Below are positions 26,103-34,498 of a stretch of 64,000 bases of DNA, in pieces. The notes beneath the pieces are model-generated. The model saw only the letters and a list, made by a program, of their open reading frames with translations. It had not been told where the DNA came from and searched no databases. Source of the stretch: Paracoccaceae bacterium (lineage in GTDB: Bacteria > Pseudomonadota > Alphaproteobacteria > Rhodobacterales > Rhodobacteraceae); NCBI GenBank assembly GCA_020446815.1, contig JAGRDY010000002.1, positions 1 to 64,000 on the forward strand, in the 5' to 3' direction. A program made the position numbers and the translations under genes. Numbering within the stretch: the stretch's first letter is position 1; each line of letters begins with the position of its first letter.

Positions 26103-27020
26103 ATGCCGACGACCTATCAGGACCAGTTCTATGCGATCGACCCGTCCGCCCCGCCCGGGTCGGGCACGCCGCTCACTCAGCAGTTCCTCAATATCGTCGA
26201 TCAGAACAACAACAATTTCATTTCCCGCAGCGGCAACGATTCCATCGACGGTTCGGACATCACCTCGGTCTATCCGGGCGATACCATTACCGTCGTCATG
26301 AACGGATCGACAGTGACCATCACCGGCGCGACCTTCTATCTGGCCGACGGGCGGGTGCTTTTTTCGCCGCTGGACGGAACCAATCTCGACCCGGCGACCT
26401 TCGTCAGTTCGACCTGGACGCCGAATCAGGCGGCGATCCCGGCAGGCAATCTCGGGCCGCCCTGTTTCACGGCCGGGACATTGATTGCGGTTCCGGGCGG
26501 CACGGCGCGGGTGGAACGGCTGGTGCCCGGCGATCTGGTCGAAACGCTGGACCATGGCGCGCAGGTGCTGCGCTGGATCGGGCAGCGGTCGGTCGCCGGA
26601 AGGGGCGATCTGGCGCCGGTGCGGTTCGCGCGCGGGGCGGTTGGCAACGCGCGCCCGCTGCTGGTCTCGCCGCAGCACCGGATGCTGGTTGGCGGCTGGG
26701 CGGCGGAACTGTTCTTCGGCCAGGATGAAGTGCTGGTCGCGGCGCGACATCTGGTCGGCTCGCCCGGGGTGACGCGGCACGAGACAGAGAGCGTGCGCTA
26801 TGTCCATCTGCTGTTTGACCGCCATGAGATCGTCTTTGCCGAAGGTGCGGCCAGCGAGAGCTTTCACCCCGGCAGCATCCTGCTGAACCGCGATCGCGCG
26901 CTGCGCGCCGAAATCGCCGCCATCTTCCCGGAACTGACCGGGATCCGCGCCGCCGGCGCGCCGCCCCTGGCGCGCCCGGAACTGGCCGGCCGGGAGGCGC
27001 GGGTTCTGGCGGTGGCCTGA
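26103..27020 (+). CDS. Hint domain protein, second copy
   Basis: A 305-residue protein with a unique N-terminal region (1-120) and a C-terminal Hint domain beginning at Cys121 (PCFTAGTLIAV). Its VSPQHRMLVGGW and RYVHLLFDRHEIVFAEGA closely parallel the upstream Hint protein, so the two are paralogs with different heads. The N-terminal part has DQNNNNFISRSGNDSIDGSD, reminiscent of calcium-binding secreted proteins. ATG 26103 follows CGGAG; a GTG at 26082 is possible. No lysine is present anywhere in the protein. Preceded by its own AT-rich gap, so it may have a separate promoter. Confidence 0.82.
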   Translation: MPTTYQDQFYAIDPSAPPGSGTPLTQQFLNIVDQNNNNFISRSGNDSIDGSDITSVYPGDTITVVMNGSTVTITGATFYLADGRVLFSPLDGTNLDPATFVSSTWTPNQAAIPAGNLGPPCFTAGTLIAVPGGTARVERLVPGDLVETLDHGAQVLRWIGQRSVAGRGDLAPVRFARGAVGNARPLLVSPQHRMLVGGWAAELFFGQDEVLVAARHLVGSPGVTRHETESVRYVHLLFDRHEIVFAEGAASESFHPGSILLNRDRALRAEIAAIFPELTGIRAAGAPPLARPELAGREARVLAVA

Positions 27021-27101
27021 GCGCGCATCAGGGGAAATTTGCCGCGCCGGCAGCCGCCCATGCCTTGACCCCGAGGCACAGAGCATGGCTAAGCTTCGCC
27101 A

Positions 27102-27866
27102 ATGGCAAGACGCAGCAAGACAACCACCAGAACCGCGAGCAAGCGCGCCGAACCGGCGACGCGGGCCGCATGGTTGCGGACCCGTCGGGCCAGGAGGCTG
27201 TGGGGCGGGTTGTGGCGCGGATTGTGGCGCGGGCTGGTCGGGTTGGGCGCCGTGGTTCTGGTGCTGATCATCCTCTATAGTGTGGTGAACCCGCCCACGA
27301 CCCCCTACATCCTGTCGGAATGGTTCCGTCAAGGCACGATCAAGCGCCAATGGGTAGCGCTGGAGGACATGTCCCCGCAGATGGCCCGTTCGGTGGTGGC
27401 CGCGGAGGATGCCAATTTCTGCCTGCACTGGGGATTCGACATCAAGGCGATCAAGGCGGCGCTGAACGAGGGGGCCAATCGCGGTGCCTCGACCCTGACC
27501 CAGCAGGTGGTCAAGAACGTGTTTCTCTGGCAGGGGCGCAGTTGGCCGCGCAAGGCGCTGGAGGCGCTGCTGACGCCGGTGGTGGAGATGATCTGGTCCA
27601 AGCGGCGGATCGTCGAGGTCTACCTCAACGTGGCCGAGACCGGGACGGGCATCTTTGGCGCCGAGGCCGCGGCACAGGCCTATTTCCGCACCTCCGCGGC
27701 GAAACTGAGCGCCCGGCAGGCCGCCCTGATCGCCGCCGCCCTGCCCGACCCCAAGCGGCGCAACCCGGCCAAGCCCAGCCGCTTCTTGCGCAAACGTGCC
27801 GCCGCGATCACCCAGGGCGCCGAGACGATCGAGGCCGATGGCCGCGCCGTCTGTTTCGAGGATTGA
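27102..27866 (+). CDS. mtgA: monofunctional peptidoglycan glycosyltransferase
   Basis: A 254-residue family GT51 enzyme that polymerises lipid II into glycan strands, without a transpeptidase domain. A basic N terminus and one membrane anchor (about residues 46-64) precede the catalytic domain. The motifs AAEDANFCLHWGFD (with the catalytic glutamate) and RGASTLTQQVVKNVFL are intact. Length is normal for MtgA. It is read alone or with the glutathione transferase gene 85 bases downstream. Confidence 0.95.
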   Translation: MARRSKTTTRTASKRAEPATRAAWLRTRRARRLWGGLWRGLWRGLVGLGAVVLVLIILYSVVNPPTTPYILSEWFRQGTIKRQWVALEDMSPQMARSVVAAEDANFCLHWGFDIKAIKAALNEGANRGASTLTQQVVKNVFLWQGRSWPRKALEALLTPVVEMIWSKRRIVEVYLNVAETGTGIFGAEAAAQAYFRTSAAKLSARQAALIAAALPDPKRRNPAKPSRFLRKRAAAITQGAETIEADGRAVCFED

Positions 27867-27951
27867 ACCGAAAAGCCGGGAACGGTATCACCGGAGCGAT
27901 CCAAGGCGTTTCGGCAAAGACCCGCAACGCCCAATCCGAAAGCCCGACCCG

Positions 27952-28617
27952 ATGACCCGACTCTATCACGTTCCGCTGTCGCCCTTTTGCCGCAAGGTGC
28001 GTCTGACGCTGGCGGAAAAGAAGATCGAGGTGGAACTGGTCGAGGAAAGATACTGGGAGCGGGGGCCGGATTTCCTGCGCCGCAACCCGGCGGGCAGGAT
28101 CCCGGTGATCCGGCTGGATGGCCAGAGCATGTCGGAAAGCCAGGCGATCTGCGAATATCTGGATGAAACCGTGCCCGAGCCGCGCCTGATGCCGAAGGAC
28201 GCCAAAGGCCGCTATGAGGTGCGCCGGCTGTGCGCCTGGTTCGACGATCAGTTCAACGACGAGGTGACATCGAAGCTGGTTCATGAGCGGATCAACAAGA
28301 AGGTGATGGGGCAGGGCTATCCCGACAGCAGGAATGTCAAGTCCGGGGCGGCGCGGATCAAGTTTCATCTCGATTACATGAGCGGGTTGCTGGAGCAGCG
28401 CCGCTGGCTGGCGGGCAATGAGATGACATTGGCCGATTTCGCCGCCGCCGCGCATCTGTCATGTCTCGATTACATCTCGGATGTCGACTGGAACCGGTCG
28501 GCCAACGTGAAGGACTGGTATGCCAAGATCAAGTCGCGGCCCGCGTTCCGCTCGGTGCTGGCCGATCAGGTGCCGGGGTTTCCGCCGCCGCCGCATTATG
28601 CCGATCTGGATTTCTGA
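27952..28617 (+). CDS. glutathione S-transferase family protein
   Basis: A 221-residue soluble protein. Residues 1-78 form the thioredoxin-like glutathione-binding domain, with SPFCRKVRLTLAEK near the start (a Ser/Cys active-site region) and the cis-proline and GSH-binding segment GRIPVI...SESQAICEYLDE. The helical C-terminal domain contains TLADFAAAAHLS. Substrate unknown; the family includes detoxifying transferases and stress proteins. A longer upstream frame is not supported. Confidence 0.9.
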   Translation: MTRLYHVPLSPFCRKVRLTLAEKKIEVELVEERYWERGPDFLRRNPAGRIPVIRLDGQSMSESQAICEYLDETVPEPRLMPKDAKGRYEVRRLCAWFDDQFNDEVTSKLVHERINKKVMGQGYPDSRNVKSGAARIKFHLDYMSGLLEQRRWLAGNEMTLADFAAAAHLSCLDYISDVDWNRSANVKDWYAKIKSRPAFRSVLADQVPGFPPPPHYADLDF

Positions 28618-28629
28618 GCCCGGCCGCGC

Positions 28630-28711
28630 GGGGGGCCGTCTGCCCCCCGCCGCCCATCGGCCCGCCGGCCGATGGGCATCCCCCCGAGAGTATTTGCGGC
28701 AAAGAAGAAGG
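28630..28711 (+). promoter_or_regulatory. double GC hairpin plus GAGTATTT leader before queG
   Basis: Two consecutive perfect hairpins, GGGGGGC-CGTCT-GCCCCCC (28630-28648) and GCCCATCGGC-CCGCCG-GCCGATGGGC (28652-28677), are followed by GAGTATTTGCGGCAAAGAAG and a ribosome binding site. A related GGTATT...AAGATGAAAGG segment precedes the HDAC-like gene at 32440-32462. My recollection is that such a composite leader is abundant between Rhodobacteraceae genes; its role is unknown. Confidence 0.55.
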
Positions 28712-28719
28712 ATGCCCCT

Positions 28720-29796
28720 TTGGCCGAGTCGTCACTGAAGGAGCGTATCGCCGAACAGGCCCGGGCCGAGGGATTTTCGGCCTGCGGCTTTTGTGCGCCG
28801 GATGCGGTGCCCGAGACAGCCGGGCGGCTGGCGGATTTCATCGCCGCCGGGCGGCATGGACAGATGGGCTGGATGAGCGAGCGGATGGGGTGGCGCGGCG
28901 ATGCGGCGGCGCTCTGGCCCGAGGCGCGCACGGTGATCATGCTGGCCGAGAGCTATACGCCCGAAGGCGACCCGCTGGCGGTGCTGGGGCAGCGCGACCG
29001 GGGCGGCGTATCGGCCTATGCGCAGGGGCGCGACTATCACGATCTGGTCAAGAAACGCCTGAAGCGGCTGGGGAGATGGCTGATCGCGCAGGCGGAAAAA
29101 GGCTCTGATCCGCCTGAAATCAAGGTATTTGTCGATACCGCGCCGGTGATGGAGAAGCCGCTGGCGGCGGCGGCGGGGCTTGGCTGGCAGGGCAAGCACA
29201 CCAATCTGGTCAGCCGTGAGCTGGGAAGCTGGTTTTTTCTGGGGTCGATCTTCACCACGCTCGATCTGCCAAAGGACGCGGGCGAGGCCGATCACTGCGG
29301 GTCGTGCCGCGCCTGTCTGGATATCTGCCCGACGGCGGCCTTTCCGGCGCCCTATCAGCTGGATGCGCGGCGCTGCATTTCCTACCTGACGATCGAGCAC
29401 AAGGGGCCGGTGGACGCGGCGTTGCGGGGGCTGATCGGCAATCGCATCTTTGGCTGTGACGATTGTCTGGCGGTGTGCCCGTGGAACAAGTTCGCAAGGG
29501 CGGCAACCGAGATCAGCTATCAGGCGCGGGTCGGCGCGCCTCTGCTGGCCGAATTGGCCGGGCTCGATGATGCGGGCTTCCGGGCGCGGTTTTCGGGATC
29601 GCCGGTCAAGCGGATCGGGCGCGACCGGTTCGTGCGCAACGTGCTTTACGCGATCGGCAATTCGGCCGACCCGGGGCTGGCGCCGGTTGCGGCGGCGTTG
29701 AGGGGCGAGCCTGACCCCACGGTGGCCGATGCCGCGGCCTGGGCCGTCGGTCGATTGGCGGGGAAGCGCCAATCTGGCGGGGCGTTCGGAAAATGA
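28720..29796 (+). CDS. queG: epoxyqueuosine reductase
   Basis: A 358-residue cobalamin- and iron-sulfur-dependent enzyme that performs the last step of queuosine synthesis, reducing epoxyqueuosine in tRNA to queuosine. Two ferredoxin-like 4Fe-4S motifs are clear: [16 protein letters not shown] and [14 protein letters not shown], joined to the N-terminal cobalamin-binding domain ([20 protein letters not shown]). The TTG start at 28720 is chosen because AGAAGAAGGA sits eight bases ahead; an in-frame ATG at 28672 lies inside a hairpin and would add 16 odd residues. Confidence 0.93.
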   Translation: MAESSLKERIAEQARAEGFSACGFCAPDAVPETAGRLADFIAAGRHGQMGWMSERMGWRGDAAALWPEARTVIMLAESYTPEGDPLAVLGQRDRGGVSAYAQGRDYHDLVKKRLKRLGRWLIAQAEKGSDPPEIKVFVDTAPVMEKPLAAAAGLGWQGKHTNLVSRELGSWFFLGSIFTTLDLPKDAGEADHCGSCRACLDICPTAAFPAPYQLDARRCISYLTIEHKGPVDAALRGLIGNRIFGCDDCLAVCPWNKFARAATEISYQARVGAPLLAELAGLDDAGFRARFSGSPVKRIGRDRFVRNVLYAIGNSADPGLAPVAAALRGEPDPTVADAAAWAVGRLAGKRQSGGAFGK

Positions 29797-29875
29797 CTCG
29801 CCTTGAGGAGGAATCTGGGTGATCCTGCGGGCACAGGCCCATGCCGGAGGTGGGCCCATGCCGGAGGAGGAGAGG

Positions 29876-30070
29876 ATGAGCGGCCAAGTCATCGACCGCC
29901 CCGCCAGCCCGCAAGGCGGCCGGTTGAAGCATTACCTGGATGTCGAAAAGACCCATGCGGCGGAAGGCAGCAGCCGGGCTGCCAAGGCTGTGCACGAGCG
30001 CCCGGTGGCGCGCGAAAGCGTGGCGCGGCTGCGCGCCTTCATGCGCATCGAGAAGGGCTGGACGGCCTGA
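29876..30070 (+). CDS. small hypothetical protein
   Basis: A 64-residue, basic, soluble protein starting MSGQVIDRPASPQGG and ending RAFMRIEKGWTA. The ATG is preceded by GGAGGAGGAGAG, a very strong ribosome binding site, which is the main reason to accept it. No family was recognised. It lies between queG (same strand) and the 3' end of convergent ilvE. Confidence 0.5.
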   Translation: MSGQVIDRPASPQGGRLKHYLDVEKTHAAEGSSRAAKAVHERPVARESVARLRAFMRIEKGWTA

Positions 30071-30143
30071 GCGGCAGGCGCGCGGCAAGCACGGGGCCGC
30101 AAAGAGGCCCGGAAAGAGTCGGCTGCCGTGTCCCGAGGCGGGT

Positions 30144-31013
30144 TCAGCGCCGCACCAGGGTCTCGTATTCCGCCACCACCCGCTTGGCGATATCGCCGAC
30201 GGCGAAGTTGTAATCGCCGATCTGGCCCACTGGCGTCACCTCGGCGGCGGTGCCGGTCAGCCAGCATTGTTCGAAGCCTTCCAGTTCCTCGGGCATGATG
30301 TGACGTTCATGCACCTTGATCTGCATGTCTTTCAGCATCTTGATGACGGTCTGGCGGGTGATGCCGTTCAGAAAGGCGTCGGGCAGCGGTGTATGCACCT
30401 CGCCGTCCTTGACGAAGAAGATGTTGGCGCCGGTCGCCTCGGCCACATAGCCACGGTAATCGAACATCATCGCGTCTGAACAGCCCTTGGCCTCGGCGGC
30501 GTGTTTGGACATGGTGCAGATCATGTAAAGGCCTGCGGCCTTGGCCTGCGACGGGGCGGTTTCGGGGCTGGGGCGTTTCCATCGGGCGATGTCGAGTTTG
30601 GCGCCGCGAATCTTGGCATCGCCGTAATAATTGCCCCATTCCCAGGCGATCACCGCCATGCGCACCGGATTGCGCTTGGCCGCGACGCCCATGTCCTCGC
30701 CCGCGCCGCGCCAGGCAAGCGCGCGCACATAGGCGTCGCTCCAGCCATTGGCGGCGAGCACGTCAGCCTTCGCGGCGTCGATCTGGTCGGCGGAATAGGG
30801 GATCGGCATGTCGAGCAGCTCGCCCGATTTCAGAAGGCGCAGCGAATGGTCGTGGCCCTTGAAGATCTTGCCGTTGTAGCAACGTTCGCCCTCGAACACC
30901 GAAGAGGCGTAATGCATGGCATGGGTGAGGATGTGGACCTTGGCATCGCGCCAGTCCAGCAAATCGCCATCCATCCAGATCTTGCCGTCACGATCGTCAT
31001 AGGCTCCGGCCAT
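30144..31013 (-). CDS. ilvE: branched-chain amino acid aminotransferase
   Basis: A 289-residue class IV PLP aminotransferase that makes or breaks down leucine, isoleucine and valine with 2-oxoglutarate/glutamate. Family stretches seen: HAMHYASSVFEGERCY near the start, the PLP lysine region PSQAKAAGLYM, and GYVAEATGANIFFVKDG. The start at 31013 follows AAGGAGG at ideal spacing, so a longer upstream frame is rejected. Divergent from the marR-type gene. Confidence 0.96.
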   Translation of the reverse strand: MAGAYDDRDGKIWMDGDLLDWRDAKVHILTHAMHYASSVFEGERCYNGKIFKGHDHSLRLLKSGELLDMPIPYSADQIDAAKADVLAANGWSDAYVRALAWRGAGEDMGVAAKRNPVRMAVIAWEWGNYYGDAKIRGAKLDIARWKRPSPETAPSQAKAAGLYMICTMSKHAAEAKGCSDAMMFDYRGYVAEATGANIFFVKDGEVHTPLPDAFLNGITRQTVIKMLKDMQIKVHERHIMPEELEGFEQCWLTGTAAEVTPVGQIGDYNFAVGDIAKRVVAEYETLVRR

Positions 31014-31191
31014 GATATCCTCCTTCGGGCTGCGCCCATTTGCGAATATTGCGTCAAAAAGGTCCGTCTCGGACATATTATTGCGCAGTTTCCCGGGTTC
31101 GCTAGCAATTGATTCTTGGAAAGTCAACATAGCTGACATAAAATCGTGGCCAAACACAAGGCCGACGATACCGGAAAGGAGCGGGATACGC
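31014..31191. promoter_or_regulatory. ilvE-petP divergent region with dyad
   Basis: A 178-base gap with both promoters. GTCA-N7-TGAC at 31123-31137 (GTCAACATAGCTGAC) is an interrupted dyad suited to a winged-helix regulator such as the adjacent MarR protein. AAAGGAG precedes the petP start. Confidence 0.4.
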
Positions 31192-31698
31192 ATGGAAAGC
31201 GCAACGGAGACGCATGGCAGCGAAAGCCTGCTTTTCCTGACCGACGAGCAGTTGCGCAAGGGAATCGAGGCGATGTTTTTCGCCTATCGGGCCTTTACCG
31301 CCGATCCGGACCGGATCCTGGAGAATTATGAATATGGCCGCGCCCATCACCGGGCGATCCATTTCATCAACCGCCAGCCGGGGCTGACGGTCAGCACCTT
31401 GCTGGCGATGCTCGGGGTGACCAAGCAATCGCTGAACCGGGTCTTGCGCACATTGGTCGCGGACGGGCTGGTGGAGGCGCGGGTGGGGCGGCAGGACAAG
31501 CGGGAACGCAACCTGCATCTGACCGCGCGCGGAGCATCTTTGGAGCGCGAATTGAGCGATGCCCAGCGCGCCCGGATGCGCGCCGCCTATCGCAACGCCG
31601 GACCCGCCGCGGTGACCGGGTTCCGCCAGGTGCTGGAGGCGATGATGGACCCGGATCTGCGCCGGTACTACCAGTCGATGAAGGACAGCGCCCCATGA
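31192..31698 (+). CDS. petP: MarR-family regulator, PetP-like
   Basis: A 168-residue winged-helix MarR-type protein (HHRAIHFINRQPGLTVSTLL, then GVTKQSLNRVLRTLVADGLVEARVGRQDKRERN is the DNA-binding wing, about residues 62-112). The chosen ATG has AAAGGAG. Its stop overlaps the response-regulator start by four bases. This MarR plus OmpR-type overlap matches petP-petR, described in Rhodobacter capsulatus upstream of the cytochrome bc1 genes and needed for growth there. The symbol rests on this pairing and general similarity, not on a search. Confidence 0.8.
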   Translation: MESATETHGSESLLFLTDEQLRKGIEAMFFAYRAFTADPDRILENYEYGRAHHRAIHFINRQPGLTVSTLLAMLGVTKQSLNRVLRTLVADGLVEARVGRQDKRERNLHLTARGASLERELSDAQRARMRAAYRNAGPAAVTGFRQVLEAMMDPDLRRYYQSMKDSAP

Positions 31699-32411
31699 GC
31701 GAGATGTCGGACATCCATCTGCTGATCGTCGATGATGATGAACGCATTCGCGGCTTGTTGCAGAAATTCCTGGTGCGCAACGGGTTTTGGGTGACGGCGG
31801 CCAGGGATGCGGCCCATGCACGGCGGCTGCTGGAGGGGCTCGATTTCGATCTGATCGTGCTCGATGTGATGATGCCGGGCGAAGACGGGCTGAGCCTGAC
31901 GCGCGACCTGCGAAGCCGGATGGACACGCCGATCCTGCTGCTGACCGCGCGGGGCGAAACCTCGGACCGGATCACCGGCCTCGAGGCGGGGGCGGATGAT
32001 TATCTTGCCAAGCCGTTCGAGCCGAAGGAATTGCTGCTGCGGATCAATGCGATCCTGCGCCGCACGCCGCCGGCGGTCGCGGCGAAGGTGCCCAGATTGC
32101 TGCATCTGGGCCCGGTGCGCTATGATGTGGATCGCGGCGAGATGTGGCGCGGCGATGACCTGATCCGCCTGACGGCGACGGAGGCGGCATTAATGCGCAT
32201 ATTTGCCGCCCGCGCCGGGCAGCCCGTCAGCCGCACGCAACTTGTCGACGATCTGGGCCGCGGGGCGGGGCGCGATACGGCGGCACAGGCGCAGGAACGG
32301 GCCGTCGATGTGCAGATCACCCGGCTCAGGCGCAAGTTCGAGGCCGATCCCAAGCAGCCGCGCTATTTGCAGACGGTACGCGGCGCGGGCTATATGCTGG
32401 CCCCGGAATGA
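31695..32411 (+). CDS. petR: OmpR-type response regulator, PetR-like
   Basis: A 238-residue response regulator. The receiver domain (about 1-120) has the acidic pair in LIVDDDE, the phospho-acceptor in LDVMMPGEDG and the lysine in LAKPF. The C-terminal winged-helix DNA-binding domain (about 140-238) ends TVRGAGYMLAPE. No histidine kinase is adjacent, as for R. capsulatus PetR. It is translated with the MarR-type protein through an ATGA overlap. Its targets are not visible here; bc1 complex genes are not in the window. Confidence 0.88.
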   Translation: MSEMSDIHLLIVDDDERIRGLLQKFLVRNGFWVTAARDAAHARRLLEGLDFDLIVLDVMMPGEDGLSLTRDLRSRMDTPILLLTARGETSDRITGLEAGADDYLAKPFEPKELLLRINAILRRTPPAVAAKVPRLLHLGPVRYDVDRGEMWRGDDLIRLTATEAALMRIFAARAGQPVSRTQLVDDLGRGAGRDTAAQAQERAVDVQITRLRRKFEADPKQPRYLQTVRGAGYMLAPE

Positions 32412-32468
32412 GGCGGGCGGCCGCGACGGGCTGCGGCAAGGGTATTCGACCAAGATGAAAGGACGGGC

Positions 32469-33401
32469 GTGAGCACGGGTTTTTGGACGCATGAAAGCGG
32501 GTTGGCCCATGTGACGCCACCAGGTCACCCGGAGCAGGTGGCGCGGCTGGAGGCGATCTGCGGGGCGTTGCGCGGGGCGGAATTCGACGGGCTGGACCGG
32601 CGGGACTGTCCGATGGCCGATGAGGCCGAGATACTGCGCTGTCACCCGCAGGCGTATCTGGGCCGGGTGCAACGCGCCCGGCCCGCCGAGGGCTGGGCGC
32701 AGCTCGACGGCGACACTTTCATGTCGCCGGGATCCTATGAGGCAGCGTTGCGCGCCGTAGGCGGCATCAATGCCGCCGTCGATGCTGTGTTGTCGTGCAA
32801 GTTGCGCAACGGCTTTGTCGCCATGCGCCCGCCCGGCCATCATGCCGAGCACGAAACGGCGATGGGGTTCTGCCTGTTCGGAACAGTCTCTATTGCAGCC
32901 AAAAGGGCGCTGGAACACCACGGACTGGCCCGCGTCGCGGTGCTCGACTTCGATGTGCATCACGGCAACGGAACGCAGGATCTCTTGTGGGATGAGGCAC
33001 GCGCGGTCTATGTCTCGTCGCATCAGATGCCGCTTTATCCCGGCTCCGGTTACACCGACGAGCGCGGCGCGCATGGCCAGATCATCAACCTGCCGCTGGT
33101 CCCCGGTTCCGGGGGGGCGGACATGCGCCGTGTCTGGGAGGGCGCCCTGGCGCGGGTGGCGGACGCCGCGCCGGAACTGATACTGATTTCCGCCGGTTTC
33201 GATGCCCATCGCGCCGATCCGCTGGGCGGCCTGAACTGGAGCGAGGCGGATTTTTCCTGGATCACGCATGCGATTTGCGATGTCGCCGATGATTGCTGTC
33301 AGGGCCGGGTGGTATCGTCGCTGGAGGGGGGCTATGATCTTGACGCGCTGGGCGCGTCGGTGGCGGCGCATGTACGGGTCTTGATGGAGCGGGGCGAATG
33401 A
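32469..33401 (+). CDS. histone deacetylase-like amidohydrolase
   Basis: A 310-residue zinc amidohydrolase of the class II HDAC/acetylpolyamine amidohydrolase family. The conserved core is intact: RPPGHHAEHETAMGFCLF (charge-relay histidines), DFDVHHGNGTQ (zinc-binding Asp and His) and SAGFDAHRADPLGGL (second zinc Asp). In bacteria these remove acetyl groups from polyamines or small amides; the substrate here is open. GTG start after AAAGGACG. It overlaps xseB by four bases. Confidence 0.93.
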   Translation: MSTGFWTHESGLAHVTPPGHPEQVARLEAICGALRGAEFDGLDRRDCPMADEAEILRCHPQAYLGRVQRARPAEGWAQLDGDTFMSPGSYEAALRAVGGINAAVDAVLSCKLRNGFVAMRPPGHHAEHETAMGFCLFGTVSIAAKRALEHHGLARVAVLDFDVHHGNGTQDLLWDEARAVYVSSHQMPLYPGSGYTDERGAHGQIINLPLVPGSGGADMRRVWEGALARVADAAPELILISAGFDAHRADPLGGLNWSEADFSWITHAICDVADDCCQGRVVSSLEGGYDLDALGASVAAHVRVLMERGE

Positions 33402-33634
33402 GCGAAATCGCGAAGATGAGTTTTGAAGAGGCGATGAAGGCGCTGGAAGAGGTCGTGGCCCTGCTGGAGCGGGGCGATGTGCCCCTGGAGGATTCGATCA
33501 GGCATTACGAACGCGGCGCCGCGCTCAAGGCGCATTGCGAAGCCAAGCTGAAATCGGCCGAGGAAAAGGTTGCCAGGATCACCCTGAACGAGGACGGCGC
33601 GCCGAGCGGCACGGCGCCCGTCGAAGGCTTGTGA
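33398..33634 (+). CDS. xseB: exodeoxyribonuclease VII small subunit
   Basis: A 78-residue, helical, acidic protein with the XseB pattern MSFEEAMKALEEVVALLERGDVPLEDSI and HYERGAAL. Several XseB chains bind the XseA subunit to form exonuclease VII, which degrades single-stranded DNA. Placement just before ispA is very common in bacteria. It overlaps the HDAC-like gene by four bases and directly abuts the ispA start. Confidence 0.96.
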   Translation: MSEIAKMSFEEAMKALEEVVALLERGDVPLEDSIRHYERGAALKAHCEAKLKSAEEKVARITLNEDGAPSGTAPVEGL

Positions 33635-34498
33635 ATGTTTCAGGCCCGGCTGGCCGAGGTTCAGCGCGCGGTTGACGCGATGCTGGGCGCGCGCCTCGCG
33701 GTGCGCGCCGATGTGCCGGTGGTCCATGCCATGCGATACGCGGTGCGCGGCGGCAAGCGGCTGCGGGCCTTTCTGGTGATGGAATCGGCTCTGTTACACG
33801 GGATCGGCGATATGGCGCTGCCTGCGGCGGCGGCCGTCGAATGCCTGCATGCCTATTCGCTGGTGCATGACGATCTGCCGGCGATGGATGATGACGATCT
33901 GCGCCGCGGTCAGCCGACGGTGCATGTCAAATGGGATGAGGCGACGGCGGTTCTGGCCGGCGATGCCTTGCAGGCGCTGGCGTTCGAACTGTGCTGCGAT
34001 GCGTCGCTGGGCCCGGCGGACCGGCGGGTCGATCTGGTTGCCGCGCTGGCGCGGGCCGCCGGGGCCGAGGGCATGGTGCTGGGCCAGGCGCTGGATATCG
34101 CCGCCGAGACCGCGCCCGAGCCGCTCGGCCTGGCCGAGATCACCGCGCTCCAGGCGGGCAAGACCGGGGCGCTGATCGGTTTCGCCGCCGGGGCGGGGGC
34201 GATTCTGGCCGGGGCGGAGCGGGGGCCGCTGGCGGCCTATGCCGCCGCGCTGGGGCTGGCGTTCCAGATCGCCGATGACATTCTGGATGTCGCTGGCGAC
34301 CCGGCGAGGGCGGGCAAGCGGCTGGGCAAGGACAGGAGCGCGGGCAAGGCGACATTCGTGCCCTTGCTGGGGCTCGACGGGGCCAGGCGCCGCGCCCGCG
34401 ATCTGGTGGCCGAGGCGGAGGCGGCGCTGGCGCCCTATGGGGATAAGGCCGACATGCTGCGCGCGGCCGCGCGATTTGCCGTGGCCCGCGATGCCTGA
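33635..34498 (+). CDS. ispA: polyprenyl synthetase (farnesyl diphosphate synthase)
   Basis: A 287-residue all-helical prenyltransferase that condenses isopentenyl and dimethylallyl diphosphates into farnesyl (or geranyl) diphosphate. The first aspartate-rich motif HDDLPAMDDDDLRRGQPT and the second FQIADDILDVAGD bind magnesium and substrate diphosphates. The ATG abuts the xseB stop. The 3' end overlaps ltaE by eight bases. It lies in the same run as dxs, so precursor and product genes are together. Confidence 0.95.
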   Translation: MFQARLAEVQRAVDAMLGARLAVRADVPVVHAMRYAVRGGKRLRAFLVMESALLHGIGDMALPAAAAVECLHAYSLVHDDLPAMDDDDLRRGQPTVHVKWDEATAVLAGDALQALAFELCCDASLGPADRRVDLVAALARAAGAEGMVLGQALDIAAETAPEPLGLAEITALQAGKTGALIGFAAGAGAILAGAERGPLAAYAAALGLAFQIADDILDVAGDPARAGKRLGKDRSAGKATFVPLLGLDGARRRARDLVAEAEAALAPYGDKADMLRAAARFAVARDA

